A stretch of 11,120 nt of DNA. It comes from Bacteroidota bacterium (lineage in GTDB: Bacteria > Bacteroidota > Bacteroidia > Chitinophagales > Chitinophagaceae). Below the pieces are notes generated by a model. It was given only the letters and a program-made list of their open reading frames with translations. It made no database searches and had not been told where the DNA came from. Each line of letters opens with the position of its first letter. The stretch's first letter is position 1. Shown one piece after another: positions 1 through 6,400 of this stretch. The stretch spans positions 1 through 11,120 of the forward strand of contig CANHJA010000061.1 of NCBI GenBank assembly GCA_947460795.1, given 5' to 3'. Both the position numbers and the translations under genes were made by a program.

Positions 1-23
1 AATCATTTACCAATAAAATGATT
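1..23. repeat. Perfect 8-bp inverted repeat downstream of the GH3 gene
   Basis: Arms AATCATTT (1-8) and AAATGATT (16-23) are perfectly complementary around a 7-nt loop. The element lies about 30 nt past the stop codon of the minus-strand GH3 gene, where a transcription terminator would be expected. The stem is AT-rich, and the window ends before any T-tract on the minus strand could be seen, so calling it a terminator is only inference. Confidence 0.4.
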
Positions 24-52
24 CAAGCATCGTTAAAATAGACGAAAGAAAA

Positions 53-1561
53 CTAGAGACTTGCTAAAACTTCTTCCAAAATAGTTCGATCATTACTTAA
101 GCGAGGCACTTTATGTTGCCCCCCTAACTTACCTTTACTTTTTAACCAATTATTGAAAGATCCTTTGGGTAAAATATTTATTTTAGGCTCAGTTAAAGCA
201 ATGCTTTTATAGCGTTTTGCCTCATAATCTGAATTTATTTCTTGCAATTTTTTATCTAAAATTTCATTGAATAAATGTTGATTTTCAGGAGCTTGTTCAA
301 ACTCTATAGCCCATTCGTGGCAACCATTTCCTCCATCGCTAAAGTATACAGGAGCAGCGGTATAATCACTCACTGTACAATTGCAATATTTACTTGCCTC
401 AGCAATTGCATAATCCGAGTTATCGATAATCAACTCTTCACCAAATGCATTAATAAAGTGTTTTAACCTTCCAGATACTTTAATTCGAAAAGGATTAACC
501 GATACAAATTGTATGGTATCTCCAATTATATAACGCCACAAACCAGAGTTTGTAGAAATAATAGGTGCATAATTTTTACCAATTTCAACTTCCTCTAAAG
601 ACAATGTTTCAGGGTTTGTTTTACCCAATTCATCAACAGGCATAAACTCATAATAAATTCCATGATTTAAAAACAACAACATTCCATCTCTTCCAATTAC
701 ATCTTGCGCAGCAAAAAAACCTTCAGATGCATTATACGTCTCTAAATAATTCATATTTCGAGAAGGAATTAGTTTTTTAAATTGTTGCTCATATGGAGTA
801 AAATTTACACCTCCATGCATATATAATTCAAGGTTGGGCCAAATATCATGTAAATTATTTTTGCCCGTTATTTCAAAAATTTTCTTGATTAAAACTATGG
901 TCCATGTAGGAACGCCTGCAATCATCGTCACATCTTCTAAAATAGTACTATGCGCCATTTTATCAATCTTTTCTTCCCATTCTTGCATCAAGGCTATCGA
1001 AATATCGGGGGTACGAAGCAGTTGTGTAAAATGCGACATGTTTTGAATCATAACCGCCGACAAATCCCCGTAATAGGAATCTCCATTGAGTTGATTTACT
1101 TGATGGCTTCCACCCAATGTTAGGCATTTACCAGATAAAATGCCCGATTGAGGAAAATTATGGTAATACAAAGCCAATACATCTTTAGACGATTTAAAAT
1201 GACCTTCTTCTATCGCTTCGTTACTAACAGGAATAAACTTGCTTTTATCGGATGTAGTTCCACTCGATTTTGCGAACCAAGTAATGGGAGAATTCCACAA
1301 AACATTTTGCGTGCCTTCCATCATTTTATGAATATAAGGCTTCAGCTCGTCATAATCATGAATAGGAACTGCAGACTTAAAATCTTTCAAACTATTGATA
1401 TGTTGAAAGTTGTATTTTTTACCAAATTCTGTAAATTGACCATTATGTATGAGATGATTGAAAACCATCGCTTGTGTGCTTTCTGGATTCAATAAAAAAT
1501 TATCAATACCACTCCAACGCAATTTGATAAAACTCTTTAAAGCAGGATTTAATATCTTCAT
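53..1561 (-). CDS. GH3 auxin-responsive promoter family protein (acyl-adenylating enzyme)
   Basis: A 502-residue protein of the GH3 family, part of the ANL adenylating superfamily. Plant members join amino acids to acyl acids such as jasmonate or indole-acetate through an acyl-AMP intermediate; the substrate of the bacterial members is unknown to me. Visible signatures are the phosphate-binding loop SSGTT at residues 99-103, preceded by WFAK, the YNASEG motif at 276-281 (the acid-binding/adenine region of the superfamily) and RYIIGDT at 343-349, where the Asp normally contacts the ATP ribose. A C-terminal subdomain ends with a GQHKVPR stretch typical of GH3 proteins. Full length for the family; no signal peptide, so cytoplasmic. 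The ATG at 1561 gives a normal family N-terminus; TAG stop at 53-55. It is 129 nt downstream of lptB and has its own promoter-like site, so it may be expressed apart from the yicC-gldH-lptB group. Family assignment is firm, reaction uncertain. Confidence 0.93.
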   Translation of the reverse strand: MKILNPALKSFIKLRWSGIDNFLLNPESTQAMVFNHLIHNGQFTEFGKKYNFQHINSLKDFKSAVPIHDYDELKPYIHKMMEGTQNVLWNSPITWFAKSSGTTSDKSKFIPVSNEAIEEGHFKSSKDVLALYYHNFPQSGILSGKCLTLGGSHQVNQLNGDSYYGDLSAVMIQNMSHFTQLLRTPDISIALMQEWEEKIDKMAHSTILEDVTMIAGVPTWTIVLIKKIFEITGKNNLHDIWPNLELYMHGGVNFTPYEQQFKKLIPSRNMNYLETYNASEGFFAAQDVIGRDGMLLFLNHGIYYEFMPVDELGKTNPETLSLEEVEIGKNYAPIISTNSGLWRYIIGDTIQFVSVNPFRIKVSGRLKHFINAFGEELIIDNSDYAIAEASKYCNCTVSDYTAAPVYFSDGGNGCHEWAIEFEQAPENQHLFNEILDKKLQEINSDYEAKRYKSIALTEPKINILPKGSFNNWLKSKGKLGGQHKVPRLSNDRTILEEVLASL

Positions 1562-1596
1562 AATAATTAAACATTTCGATTAATTTACTCGAACAA

Positions 1597-1626
1597 CAAA
1601 AATAATATTATTTATCAAATATACAA
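1597..1626 (-). promoter_or_regulatory. Bacteroidota-type promoter for the GH3 gene
   Basis: On the minus strand a TTG (-33 element, 1624-1626) is followed by exactly 19 nt and then TATTTTTG (1597-1604), a full match to the Bacteroidota -7 consensus TAnnTTTG. The predicted transcript would start near 1590 and have a leader of roughly 28 nt before the ATG at 1561. A second TATATTTG (1616-1623) lies inside the spacer, but has no TTG at the right distance. Both motifs are in the gap after lptB, which argues that the GH3 gene can be transcribed independently. Confidence 0.6.
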
Positions 1627-1632
1627 TTATGG

Positions 1633-1653
1633 TTTAGAAGTTGAAGCTCTAAA
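1633..1653. repeat. Dyad TTTAGA-N9-TCTAAA upstream of the GH3 promoter
   Basis: Six-base arms at 1633-1638 and 1648-1653 are perfectly complementary. The dyad sits just upstream of the predicted -33 element of the GH3 gene and 37 nt or more past the lptB stop. It could be a protein-binding site or a weak end-of-transcript hairpin for lptB, but no T-tract follows on the minus strand. In AT-rich sequence a 6-bp dyad can arise by chance. Confidence 0.25.
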
Positions 1654-1690
1654 GTAATATATCAGCTTATTTTAACAAACTTCAGAACCC

Positions 1691-2431
1691 CTATTTTACT
1701 TTTCGTCTTAATTCGAAGTTTTGGCCTAAATATAATTTACGAACTTGTTCATCTGAAGCCAATTCTTCTGCTGTGCCAGATTTTAAGATATTCCCATCAT
1801 ATAAAAGGTAGGCTCTATCTGTAATTGAAAGTGTTTCCTGAACATTGTGGTCGGTTATTAAAATGCCAATATTTTTAAATTTTAACTGCTCTACAATTAA
1901 TTGAATGTCTTCAACAGCGATTGGATCAATCCCAGCAAAAGGCTCATCTAACAATATAAATTTTGGACTCATCGCTAATGCACGTGCAATTTCTGTTCTT
2001 CGTCGTTCTCCACCACTTAAAACATCTCCCATACTTTGACGAACATGTGTTAATCGAAATTCACTTAACAAACTTTCTAATTTCTCTTTTTGTTCTTGCT
2101 TAGATAATTTAGTAATTTCTAAGACGGCCATAATGTTGTCTTCCACACTCATTTTTCTAAAAATACTTGCCTCTTGTGGAAGATACCCAATTCCTAACTG
2201 AGCACGTTCGTACATAGGCATTTTAGTAATGTTATTTTCATCCAAAAACACTTCTCCTTCATCTGGTTTTATTAACCCTACAGTCATGTAAAATGTAGTT
2301 GTTTTACCAGCACCATTGGGACCCAGTAGACCTACGATTTCTCCTTGTTTAACTTCTATCGAAACCTTTTTTACCACAGTACGATTTCCGTACTTTTTCA
2401 CCAATTCTGTTGTTTTTATTTGAGATAACAT
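1691..2431 (-). CDS. lptB: LPS export ABC transporter ATP-binding protein LptB
   Basis: A 246-residue ABC ATPase that drives extraction of lipopolysaccharide from the inner membrane and its transfer to the Lpt bridge, working on the cytoplasmic face with the LptFG permease. Visible in order: Walker A GPNGAGKT at residues 37-44, Q-loop Gln86, signature LSGGE at 138-142 extended as LSGGERRRTEIARALA (a hallmark of LptB against other ABC ATPases), Walker B ILLDEP at 159-164, the D-loop AGIDP after it, and the switch His195 in ITDHN. Length is normal for the family. The ATG at 2431 gives the expected start just before the first beta strand. It begins 30 nt after the gldH stop and is probably cotranscribed with gldH and yicC. 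No lptF, lptG, lptC or lptA gene lies in this window, so the partners must be encoded elsewhere. The call is firm because of the RRRTEIARA extension. Confidence 0.95.
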   Translation of the reverse strand: MLSQIKTTELVKKYGNRTVVKKVSIEVKQGEIVGLLGPNGAGKTTTFYMTVGLIKPDEGEVFLDENNITKMPMYERAQLGIGYLPQEASIFRKMSVEDNIMAVLEITKLSKQEQKEKLESLLSEFRLTHVRQSMGDVLSGGERRRTEIARALAMSPKFILLDEPFAGIDPIAVEDIQLIVEQLKFKNIGILITDHNVQETLSITDRAYLLYDGNILKSGTAEELASDEQVRKLYLGQNFELRRKVK

Positions 2432-2461
2432 CGTATTGAAAGTTTAATAATGAATGTTGAT

Positions 2462-2941
2462 TTACTTAACTATTTTTTCTAAACGAATTCCAATACTCAT
2501 TACGTCTTTGAGTGGATTTACACGCATTATTTGCTCTAATTGTATGCTGTAAATACCTCTTTTAGTAAAATGAACTGCCCCACTTCCAGTTAAAGACGCT
2601 TTGTGTTCGTATATTTCATTCATTGATTTTCGAGCTAACCATTTCCCATTTTCTTGAGCCAAAGGCACTTCAATTCTCATTGAAGTAGATTCTTTTTCAT
2701 TTGGCATTCTAGTATAAATATTTAACCAAATGTTGGCGAATTGATATGCATCAGTATGTCGCATAGTCAAAAAAAGTGAATAATCTGATGCGGTATCTGT
2801 TATCTCAAAATCATACGTTGGCTTAAACTCACTTTTCCATTTACAGTTAGGAATGGTTACATTTTTTTCAAATACATTTGAGGGTACACATGAAGTGAAA
2901 ATAATTGAGAAAAATAAAATTGAGTATAAAATAGTTTTCAT
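2462..2941 (-). CDS. gldH: Gliding motility lipoprotein GldH
   Basis: A 159-residue lipoprotein. The N-terminus has a lysine, a hydrophobic stretch (residues 4-15) and a lipobox FTSC with Cys18 as the predicted lipidated residue, so the mature protein is membrane anchored on the periplasmic side. After this come an immunoglobulin-like beta-rich body with a W-K-x-x-F-K-P-T-Y-x-F-x-I segment near residues 35-47, an NIWLNIYTRMPN segment near the middle, and a C-terminal IEKIVK-like end; this layout fits GldH of gliding Bacteroidota. In Flavobacterium johnsoniae GldH is one of the lipoproteins required for gliding and type IX secretion. It starts 8 nt after the yicC stop and ends 30 nt before lptB. 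A T9SS sorting domain at the right end of the window agrees with an active type IX system. Identification rests on remembered family features, so another small Bacteroidota lipoprotein remains possible. Confidence 0.85.
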   Translation of the reverse strand: MKTILYSILFFSIIFTSCVPSNVFEKNVTIPNCKWKSEFKPTYDFEITDTASDYSLFLTMRHTDAYQFANIWLNIYTRMPNEKESTSMRIEVPLAQENGKWLARKSMNEIYEHKASLTGSGAVHFTKRGIYSIQLEQIMRVNPLKDVMSIGIRLEKIVK

Positions 2942-2949
2942 GTTAAAAA

Positions 2950-3825
2950 TTATAATGCATTTAATAATTGCTCTTTAGCTTGTTCCAATTCATCTTTCAT
3001 ATCTACTACTAACTTTTGAATTTCCACATCATTGGCTTTTGAACCCATGGTATTAATTTCTCGACCAATTTCTTGTAATAAGAACCCTAACTTTTTCCCT
3101 TTGGTGTTGTTATCTTCATTCATTAGTTCTACAAAATAATCACAATGATGGAGTAAGCGATTTTTTTCTTCCGTAATGTCAAATTTTTCGATATAATAAA
3201 TAATTTCTTGCTCCAGTCTATTTTTATCTGCTTTCCCTGTTTGTAAAAAATCATTAATGGATTGATGTAGTTTTTCACGCACACGCTCGGTTCTGTTTTT
3301 TTCAAAAGGATCAACTGAAAGACAAAGAGATTTAATTTTTTGAATATTGTTTTCGATGTGTTTGGTTAACATTACACCTTCCTGACGGCGATGATTGTTT
3401 AATATTTCACAAGTTTCTAAAACCTTTGCGGCAATAGTATTCCAATGAGCTTCCTCTAACGTATTATTGACTGAAGAAACAATTTCTGGCATCCGAATCA
3501 AAGTTGGTAAAATGTCTTTTTGTTCCAAATTTAATTCATTCGCAATTTCTGTAATGGCATTGTAATAATATTTTGCCAAATCAACATTTACAGTAACTGG
3601 TTTAGAAATTCCATGTTGTTTTAAAAATATAGAAACTTCAATTGTACCTCTTGTTAATTGTTGTTGAACGATATTTCTTAAATCGATTTCATAGAGCTTT
3701 AAAATTGGAGGGATTTTTGTATTTATTTCAAATTGTTTCCCATTAAGTGAACGAATTTCTAGGGAGCAAATATATTCACCTACATTAAATTCTGTTCGTC
3801 CAAAACCCGTCATCGAATAAAGCAT
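2950..3825 (-). CDS. yicC: YicC family endoribonuclease
   Basis: A 291-residue YicC-family protein. The family includes E. coli YicC, a hexameric endoribonuclease that helps degrade small RNAs, and related proteins of other bacteria. The N-terminal hallmark MTGFGR is at residues 5-10, followed by the EIRSLNGKQFEI segment (about 23-34; usual form E.RS.N.R...). The C-terminal DUF1732 block carries RLEQEIIYYIEKFDITEE, the HCDYF segment, GKKLGFLLQEIGREINTMGSKAND and the EIQKLVVDMKDELEQAKEQLLN end helix, all standard for the family. Length is normal. The ATG at 3825 puts the MTGFGR motif at the usual position near the N-terminus. It is the first gene of the yicC-gldH-lptB group. No full-consensus promoter was found upstream; the nearest candidate is an imperfect TAATATTG on the minus strand at 3857-3864. 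No gmk (guanylate kinase), which often neighbours yicC in bacteria, is present beside it. Confidence 0.95.
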   Translation of the reverse strand: MLYSMTGFGRTEFNVGEYICSLEIRSLNGKQFEINTKIPPILKLYEIDLRNIVQQQLTRGTIEVSIFLKQHGISKPVTVNVDLAKYYYNAITEIANELNLEQKDILPTLIRMPEIVSSVNNTLEEAHWNTIAAKVLETCEILNNHRRQEGVMLTKHIENNIQKIKSLCLSVDPFEKNRTERVREKLHQSINDFLQTGKADKNRLEQEIIYYIEKFDITEEKNRLLHHCDYFVELMNEDNNTKGKKLGFLLQEIGREINTMGSKANDVEIQKLVVDMKDELEQAKEQLLNAL

Positions 3826-4243
3826 ACTGTCTGTTTTTTAGAGGTTAAAATTAAATCAATATTATGGAAGCGGTAGAAATATTTTTTTGTTAAATTTTTA
3901 TTTCAAAAAATAATTTTCATAAAAATGAAAAATAATTATTCAAAAAGTATGTTTTTATTTTTATAAAAAAGTAAAATAATATTATCAAATAATAAAAATA
4001 CAAATCGATGAAACATTGATGAATAAAAGCGTTGATGAATAGACAAAAAAAAACCGAATGATAGACACACTCGGATTTTTTGAATTTATGGGTTAGTAAG
4101 ATATTTTTGCAATACAATTATAGTTATTTATTTTTAGTAGAAGAAATTTTTTGTAAAAAAACTTATACACGAATGTTAATAAGCATAAAACAATTTAACC
4201 GGAGCAAATCCTACATTTTACCCTAAAAATAAAAAAGCCATTC
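3826..4243. other. 418-nt AT-rich gap without a credible gene
   Basis: This stretch between yicC and the MarC gene is extremely AT-rich, especially 3880-4010, with many A and T runs. It holds a terminator-like hairpin around 4045-4081, the T-tract of the MarC terminator at its right end, and a 10-nt direct repeat TTGATGAATA at 4016-4025 and 4032-4041. The only open frame of note (minus, 3917-4117) is rich in Phe, Tyr, Ile and Leu, as expected for random AT-rich DNA. No RNA gene, IS end or riboswitch was recognised. Confidence 0.6.
4045..4081. terminator. Possible bidirectional terminator hairpin
   Basis: CCGA (4054-4057) pairs with TCGG (4071-4074) around a 13-nt loop. It is flanked by an A-run on the left and a T-run on the right, which also pair after one A-A mismatch. 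On either strand the stem is followed by a U-rich run, so it could work in both directions. The G+C core is only 4 bp, and it lies about 160 nt past the MarC stop, which already has a better terminator, so its role is unclear. Confidence 0.4.
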
Positions 4244-4286
4244 TCACAAATGAAAATTTGTGCGAAACATTTTAACTGCGATGGCT
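4219..4286 (-). terminator. Rho-independent terminator overlapping the end of the MarC gene
   Basis: On the minus strand an inner hairpin CACAAA-N6-TTTGTG (4245-4262) is enclosed by a second pair, AGCCAT (4281-4286) with ATGGCT (4236-4241), and is followed by a T-rich tract (4219-4236). The outer arm and the inner hairpin lie within the last codons, and the TGA stop (4244-4246) is part of the stem. This ends the MarC transcript almost at its stop codon. Confidence 0.6.
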
Positions 4287-4831
4287 AAAAGAATCACTCC
4301 GAAAAATTTTCTGATGACTAAAATACCAGATTGACCTAGTATTTTTTCTAAAAGATTAAGACTTTTTAATGCGAAGAATATTATTATTAAATTGATGAAT
4401 ATTGCAATCATAATATTATACGTACTGTACAATGATTTAATAGACATAATAGTTGTTAATGTTCCTGAGCCTGCAATAATTGGAAAAGCAATGGGTACAA
4501 TTGAACCTGATTTCGCATTGCCTTCTCCTTTAAAAAAATCGTGTCCTAAAACCATTTCTAAACCCAATATAAAAAGTACAATTGAACCAGCGATGGCAAA
4601 TGAGCTGATATCGAGTCCTAATAATTCTAAAAATTGTTGACCAAAAAACAAAAAAGCCAGCATCAACAAACCAGAGACTCCGGTTGCTCTTGAAGCACTG
4701 ATATTGCCCATTTTATTTTTTAGTGAAATTAAAACAGGGATAGACCCTAACACATCGATTACAGCAAACAATGCAAAAGTGCAGGTTAGTATTTGTTGCA
4801 TTGAAATTTCGGAAAAATTAAAAATATTCAT
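4244..4831 (-). CDS. MarC family integral membrane protein
   Basis: A 195-residue inner-membrane protein of the MarC/UPF0056 (NAAT) family. The family was first linked to multiple antibiotic resistance in E. coli, but that link was later questioned and the transported substrate is not settled. Six hydrophobic segments are visible at about residues 13-35, 51-71, 76-95, 111-131, 137-155 and 170-188. Family marks are the DVLGSIPVLISL stretch at 26-37 (usual form DP.G..P.F), PIAFPIIAGSGTLTT at 113-127, which is the most conserved block of the family (P.A.P..AGPGT), and the closing RKFFGVILLAIAVKMF helix. Asp26 is followed by Val where most relatives have Pro. Length is typical. The gene stands alone, divergent from pepT, with a -7 box almost touching its ATG at 4831 and a terminator overlapping its stop, so it is probably a single-gene transcript. 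Confidence 0.92.
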   Translation of the reverse strand: MNIFNFSEISMQQILTCTFALFAVIDVLGSIPVLISLKNKMGNISASRATGVSGLLMLAFLFFGQQFLELLGLDISSFAIAGSIVLFILGLEMVLGHDFFKGEGNAKSGSIVPIAFPIIAGSGTLTTIMSIKSLYSTYNIMIAIFINLIIIFFALKSLNLLEKILGQSGILVIRKFFGVILLAIAVKMFRTNFHL

Positions 4832-4835
4832 AACA

Positions 4836-4843
4836 CAAAGCTA
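4836..4843 (-). promoter_or_regulatory. -7 promoter element of the MarC gene, 4 nt before the ATG
   Basis: TAGCTTTG on the minus strand is an exact match to the Bacteroidota -7 consensus TAnnTTTG. Only four bases (4832-4835) separate it from the start codon at 4831. If used, transcription would begin at or next to the ATG and give a leaderless mRNA. No TTG is found 19-21 nt upstream, which lowers confidence. Confidence 0.45.
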
Positions 4844-4990
4844 CTATTTTTTAATTGTTGGACGCTTTATGATATCGTTTGTAATTGAATCTCTTTTATA
4901 ATGTTAAATGGATGTGCTGAATAATGGATTTGTCCTCGAAGAGTGCGACGCAATTGGGATGAAAACAGTAAATATCGATGATTTCAAAAA

Positions 4991-5018
4991 AACAATGAAC
5001 AACTTACAACTAACAACT
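4991..5018. repeat. Heptamer tandem array A (consensus WACAACT)
   Basis: Four consecutive 7-bp units start at 4991, 4998, 5005 and 5012. The last three differ from one another only at the first base (AACAACT or TACAACT), and the first unit, AACAATG, is diverged. The array is between the MarC and pepT starts and overlaps the position of a weak -33 element of pepT. Confidence 0.6.
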
Positions 5019-5033
5019 AATGTATTATCTTCG
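5004..5033 (+). promoter_or_regulatory. Probable pepT promoter
   Basis: TATCTTCG at 5026-5033 matches the -7 consensus TAnnTTTG at five of six fixed positions. A TTA at 5004-5006, 19 nt upstream, is a two-of-three match to the -33 TTG and lies inside the heptamer array. The predicted start near 5038-5040 gives a leader of about 15 nt before the ATG at 5054. Confidence 0.45.
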
Positions 5034-5053
5034 CAGCACTTTAATCCTTTTTT

Positions 5054-6295
5054 ATGAATTATAATTATACCGTTGCAGAGCGTTTTATGCGATATGTTCA
5101 AATTGATACACAGAGTGATCCTGAAGCTACTTGTTTTCCTAGTACAGAAAAACAAAAAGATTTAGCGCGTGTTTTAGAACAAGAATTGAAAGACATTGGT
5201 CTTACTGAAGTTGAATTAGATGAACACGGCTATGTATATGCGACCATTCCTTCTAATACAGAAAAAAATGTTCCTGTCATTTGCTTTTGTGCACACATGG
5301 ATACGGCTCCTGATTGCAGTGGAAAGAATGTGAAACCAATTTTACATAAAAACTACCAAGGGCAGGATATTATTTTACCTGATGACCCGACGCAAGTTAT
5401 AACAACTACCAAACATAAATATTTAGCAGAACGCATGGGTGATGACATCATTACTGCATCGGGTACTACTTTGTTGGGCGCTGATGATAAAGCGGGTGTT
5501 GCTATTATTATGGATTTAGCAAATTACTTGCATTCACATCCTGAAATAAAACATGGAAAAATTAGAATTTTATTTACGCCAGACGAAGAAGTTGGAAGAG
5601 GAGTTGAGCAAGTAAACATGGAAAAATTGGGCGCACATTATGGGTATACTTTAGATGGAGGTGAACGAGGTGCTATTGAAGGCGAATCGTTTAGTGCAGA
5701 TGGTGCCACATTGATTATTCATGGTGTGAGTGCGCATCCAGGTTATGCAAAAGGGAAATTAATAAATGCTACTAAAATTGCAGGTGAAATTTTAGCTGCT
5801 TTGCCTAAAGATTCTTGGAGTCCAGAAACTACCGAAGGCAGAGAAGGATACATTCATCCAACATCGATTAATGGGATCCAAGAAAAAACAACCCTTAAAT
5901 TTATTATTCGTGATTTTGAAACAGCCATGTTGAAAGTACATGAAGATCGTTTGGAAAACATTGCAAAAGAAATAGTGGCTAAATATCCGGGTGCTTCTTA
6001 TGAATTTTCTGTGTATGAACAATACAGAAATATGATGGATATTTTGAAAGATTTAAATTTTGTAATGGATCATGCGATTGAAGCGATGAATCGTGCAGGT
6101 GTAAAACCTGAGCAACATTTAATTCGTGGAGGCACCGATGGTTCTCGATTGTCATTTATGGGCTTACCATGTCCTAATATTTTTACGGGCGAAATGGCCA
6201 TTCATTCAAAACATGAATACGTGAGTGTTCAAGACATGCAAAAAGCCATAGACACGTGCGTAGAATTAGTAAAAGTTTGGGAAGAGAAGTCTTAA
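5054..6295 (+). CDS. pepT: Peptidase T (tripeptide aminopeptidase)
   Basis: A 413-residue M20B metallopeptidase that removes the N-terminal residue from tripeptides in the cytoplasm, using two zinc ions. All expected ligands are visible: His81 in HMDT with Asp83 beside it, bridging Asp144 in GADDKAG, the catalytic pair Glu178-Glu179 in TPDEEVG, Asp201 in TLDGG, and His384 in IHSKHEY. The spacing agrees with E. coli PepT (His78, Asp140, Glu173/174, Asp196, His379; 408 residues). The N-terminus VAERFMRYVQIDTQSDP and FPSTEKQ are classic PepT signatures and support the ATG at 5054. The NAC-like lid domain, which mediates dimerisation in the family, falls at about 210-325. It is divergent from the MarC gene and 105 nt upstream of the helicase, with no terminator seen between them, so read-through into the helicase is possible. 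Confidence 0.97.
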   Translation: MNYNYTVAERFMRYVQIDTQSDPEATCFPSTEKQKDLARVLEQELKDIGLTEVELDEHGYVYATIPSNTEKNVPVICFCAHMDTAPDCSGKNVKPILHKNYQGQDIILPDDPTQVITTTKHKYLAERMGDDIITASGTTLLGADDKAGVAIIMDLANYLHSHPEIKHGKIRILFTPDEEVGRGVEQVNMEKLGAHYGYTLDGGERGAIEGESFSADGATLIIHGVSAHPGYAKGKLINATKIAGEILAALPKDSWSPETTEGREGYIHPTSINGIQEKTTLKFIIRDFETAMLKVHEDRLENIAKEIVAKYPGASYEFSVYEQYRNMMDILKDLNFVMDHAIEAMNRAGVKPEQHLIRGGTDGSRLSFMGLPCPNIFTGEMAIHSKHEYVSVQDMQKAIDTCVELVKVWEEKS

Positions 6296-6297
6296 AA

Positions 6298-6325
6298 TGT
6301 TGTCAGATGACGGATGTCGGCAATC
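6298..6325. repeat. Heptamer tandem array B (RGATGNY family)
   Basis: Units start at 6298, 6305, 6312 and 6319, each ending in C. The two central units (6305-6318) match RGATGNY, while the outer units are diverged. The 12-mer AGATGACGGATG at 6305-6316 recurs exactly at 10490-10501 in array D. The array begins 3 nt after the pepT stop. Confidence 0.5.
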
Positions 6326-6400
6326 AGGGATGAAGTAGTAAATAAAATATCGTTCAATTTTATCTCCTTTGTAGAAGGTATATAAACGAGACTTAAAAAT

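Noticed and set aside
3857..3864. TAATATTG on the minus strand as a yicC promoter
   Set aside because: It is an imperfect -7 match with no TTG at 19-21 nt upstream; too weak to annotate as a site.
4016..4041. Direct repeat TTGATGAATA twice, 16 nt apart
   Set aside because: Only two copies of a 10-mer in low-complexity AT-rich DNA; may be chance and has no visible role.
3917..4117. Open frame of 66 codons on the minus strand in the AT-rich gap
   Set aside because: Composition is dominated by Phe, Tyr, Ile, Leu and Lys as expected from random AT-rich DNA. It spans a terminator-like hairpin, has no promoter and no recognisable motif.
4904..5155. Open frame on the minus strand overlapping the pepT start
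   Set aside because: It overlaps the conserved N-terminus of pepT and its promoter region; the translation has no family features.
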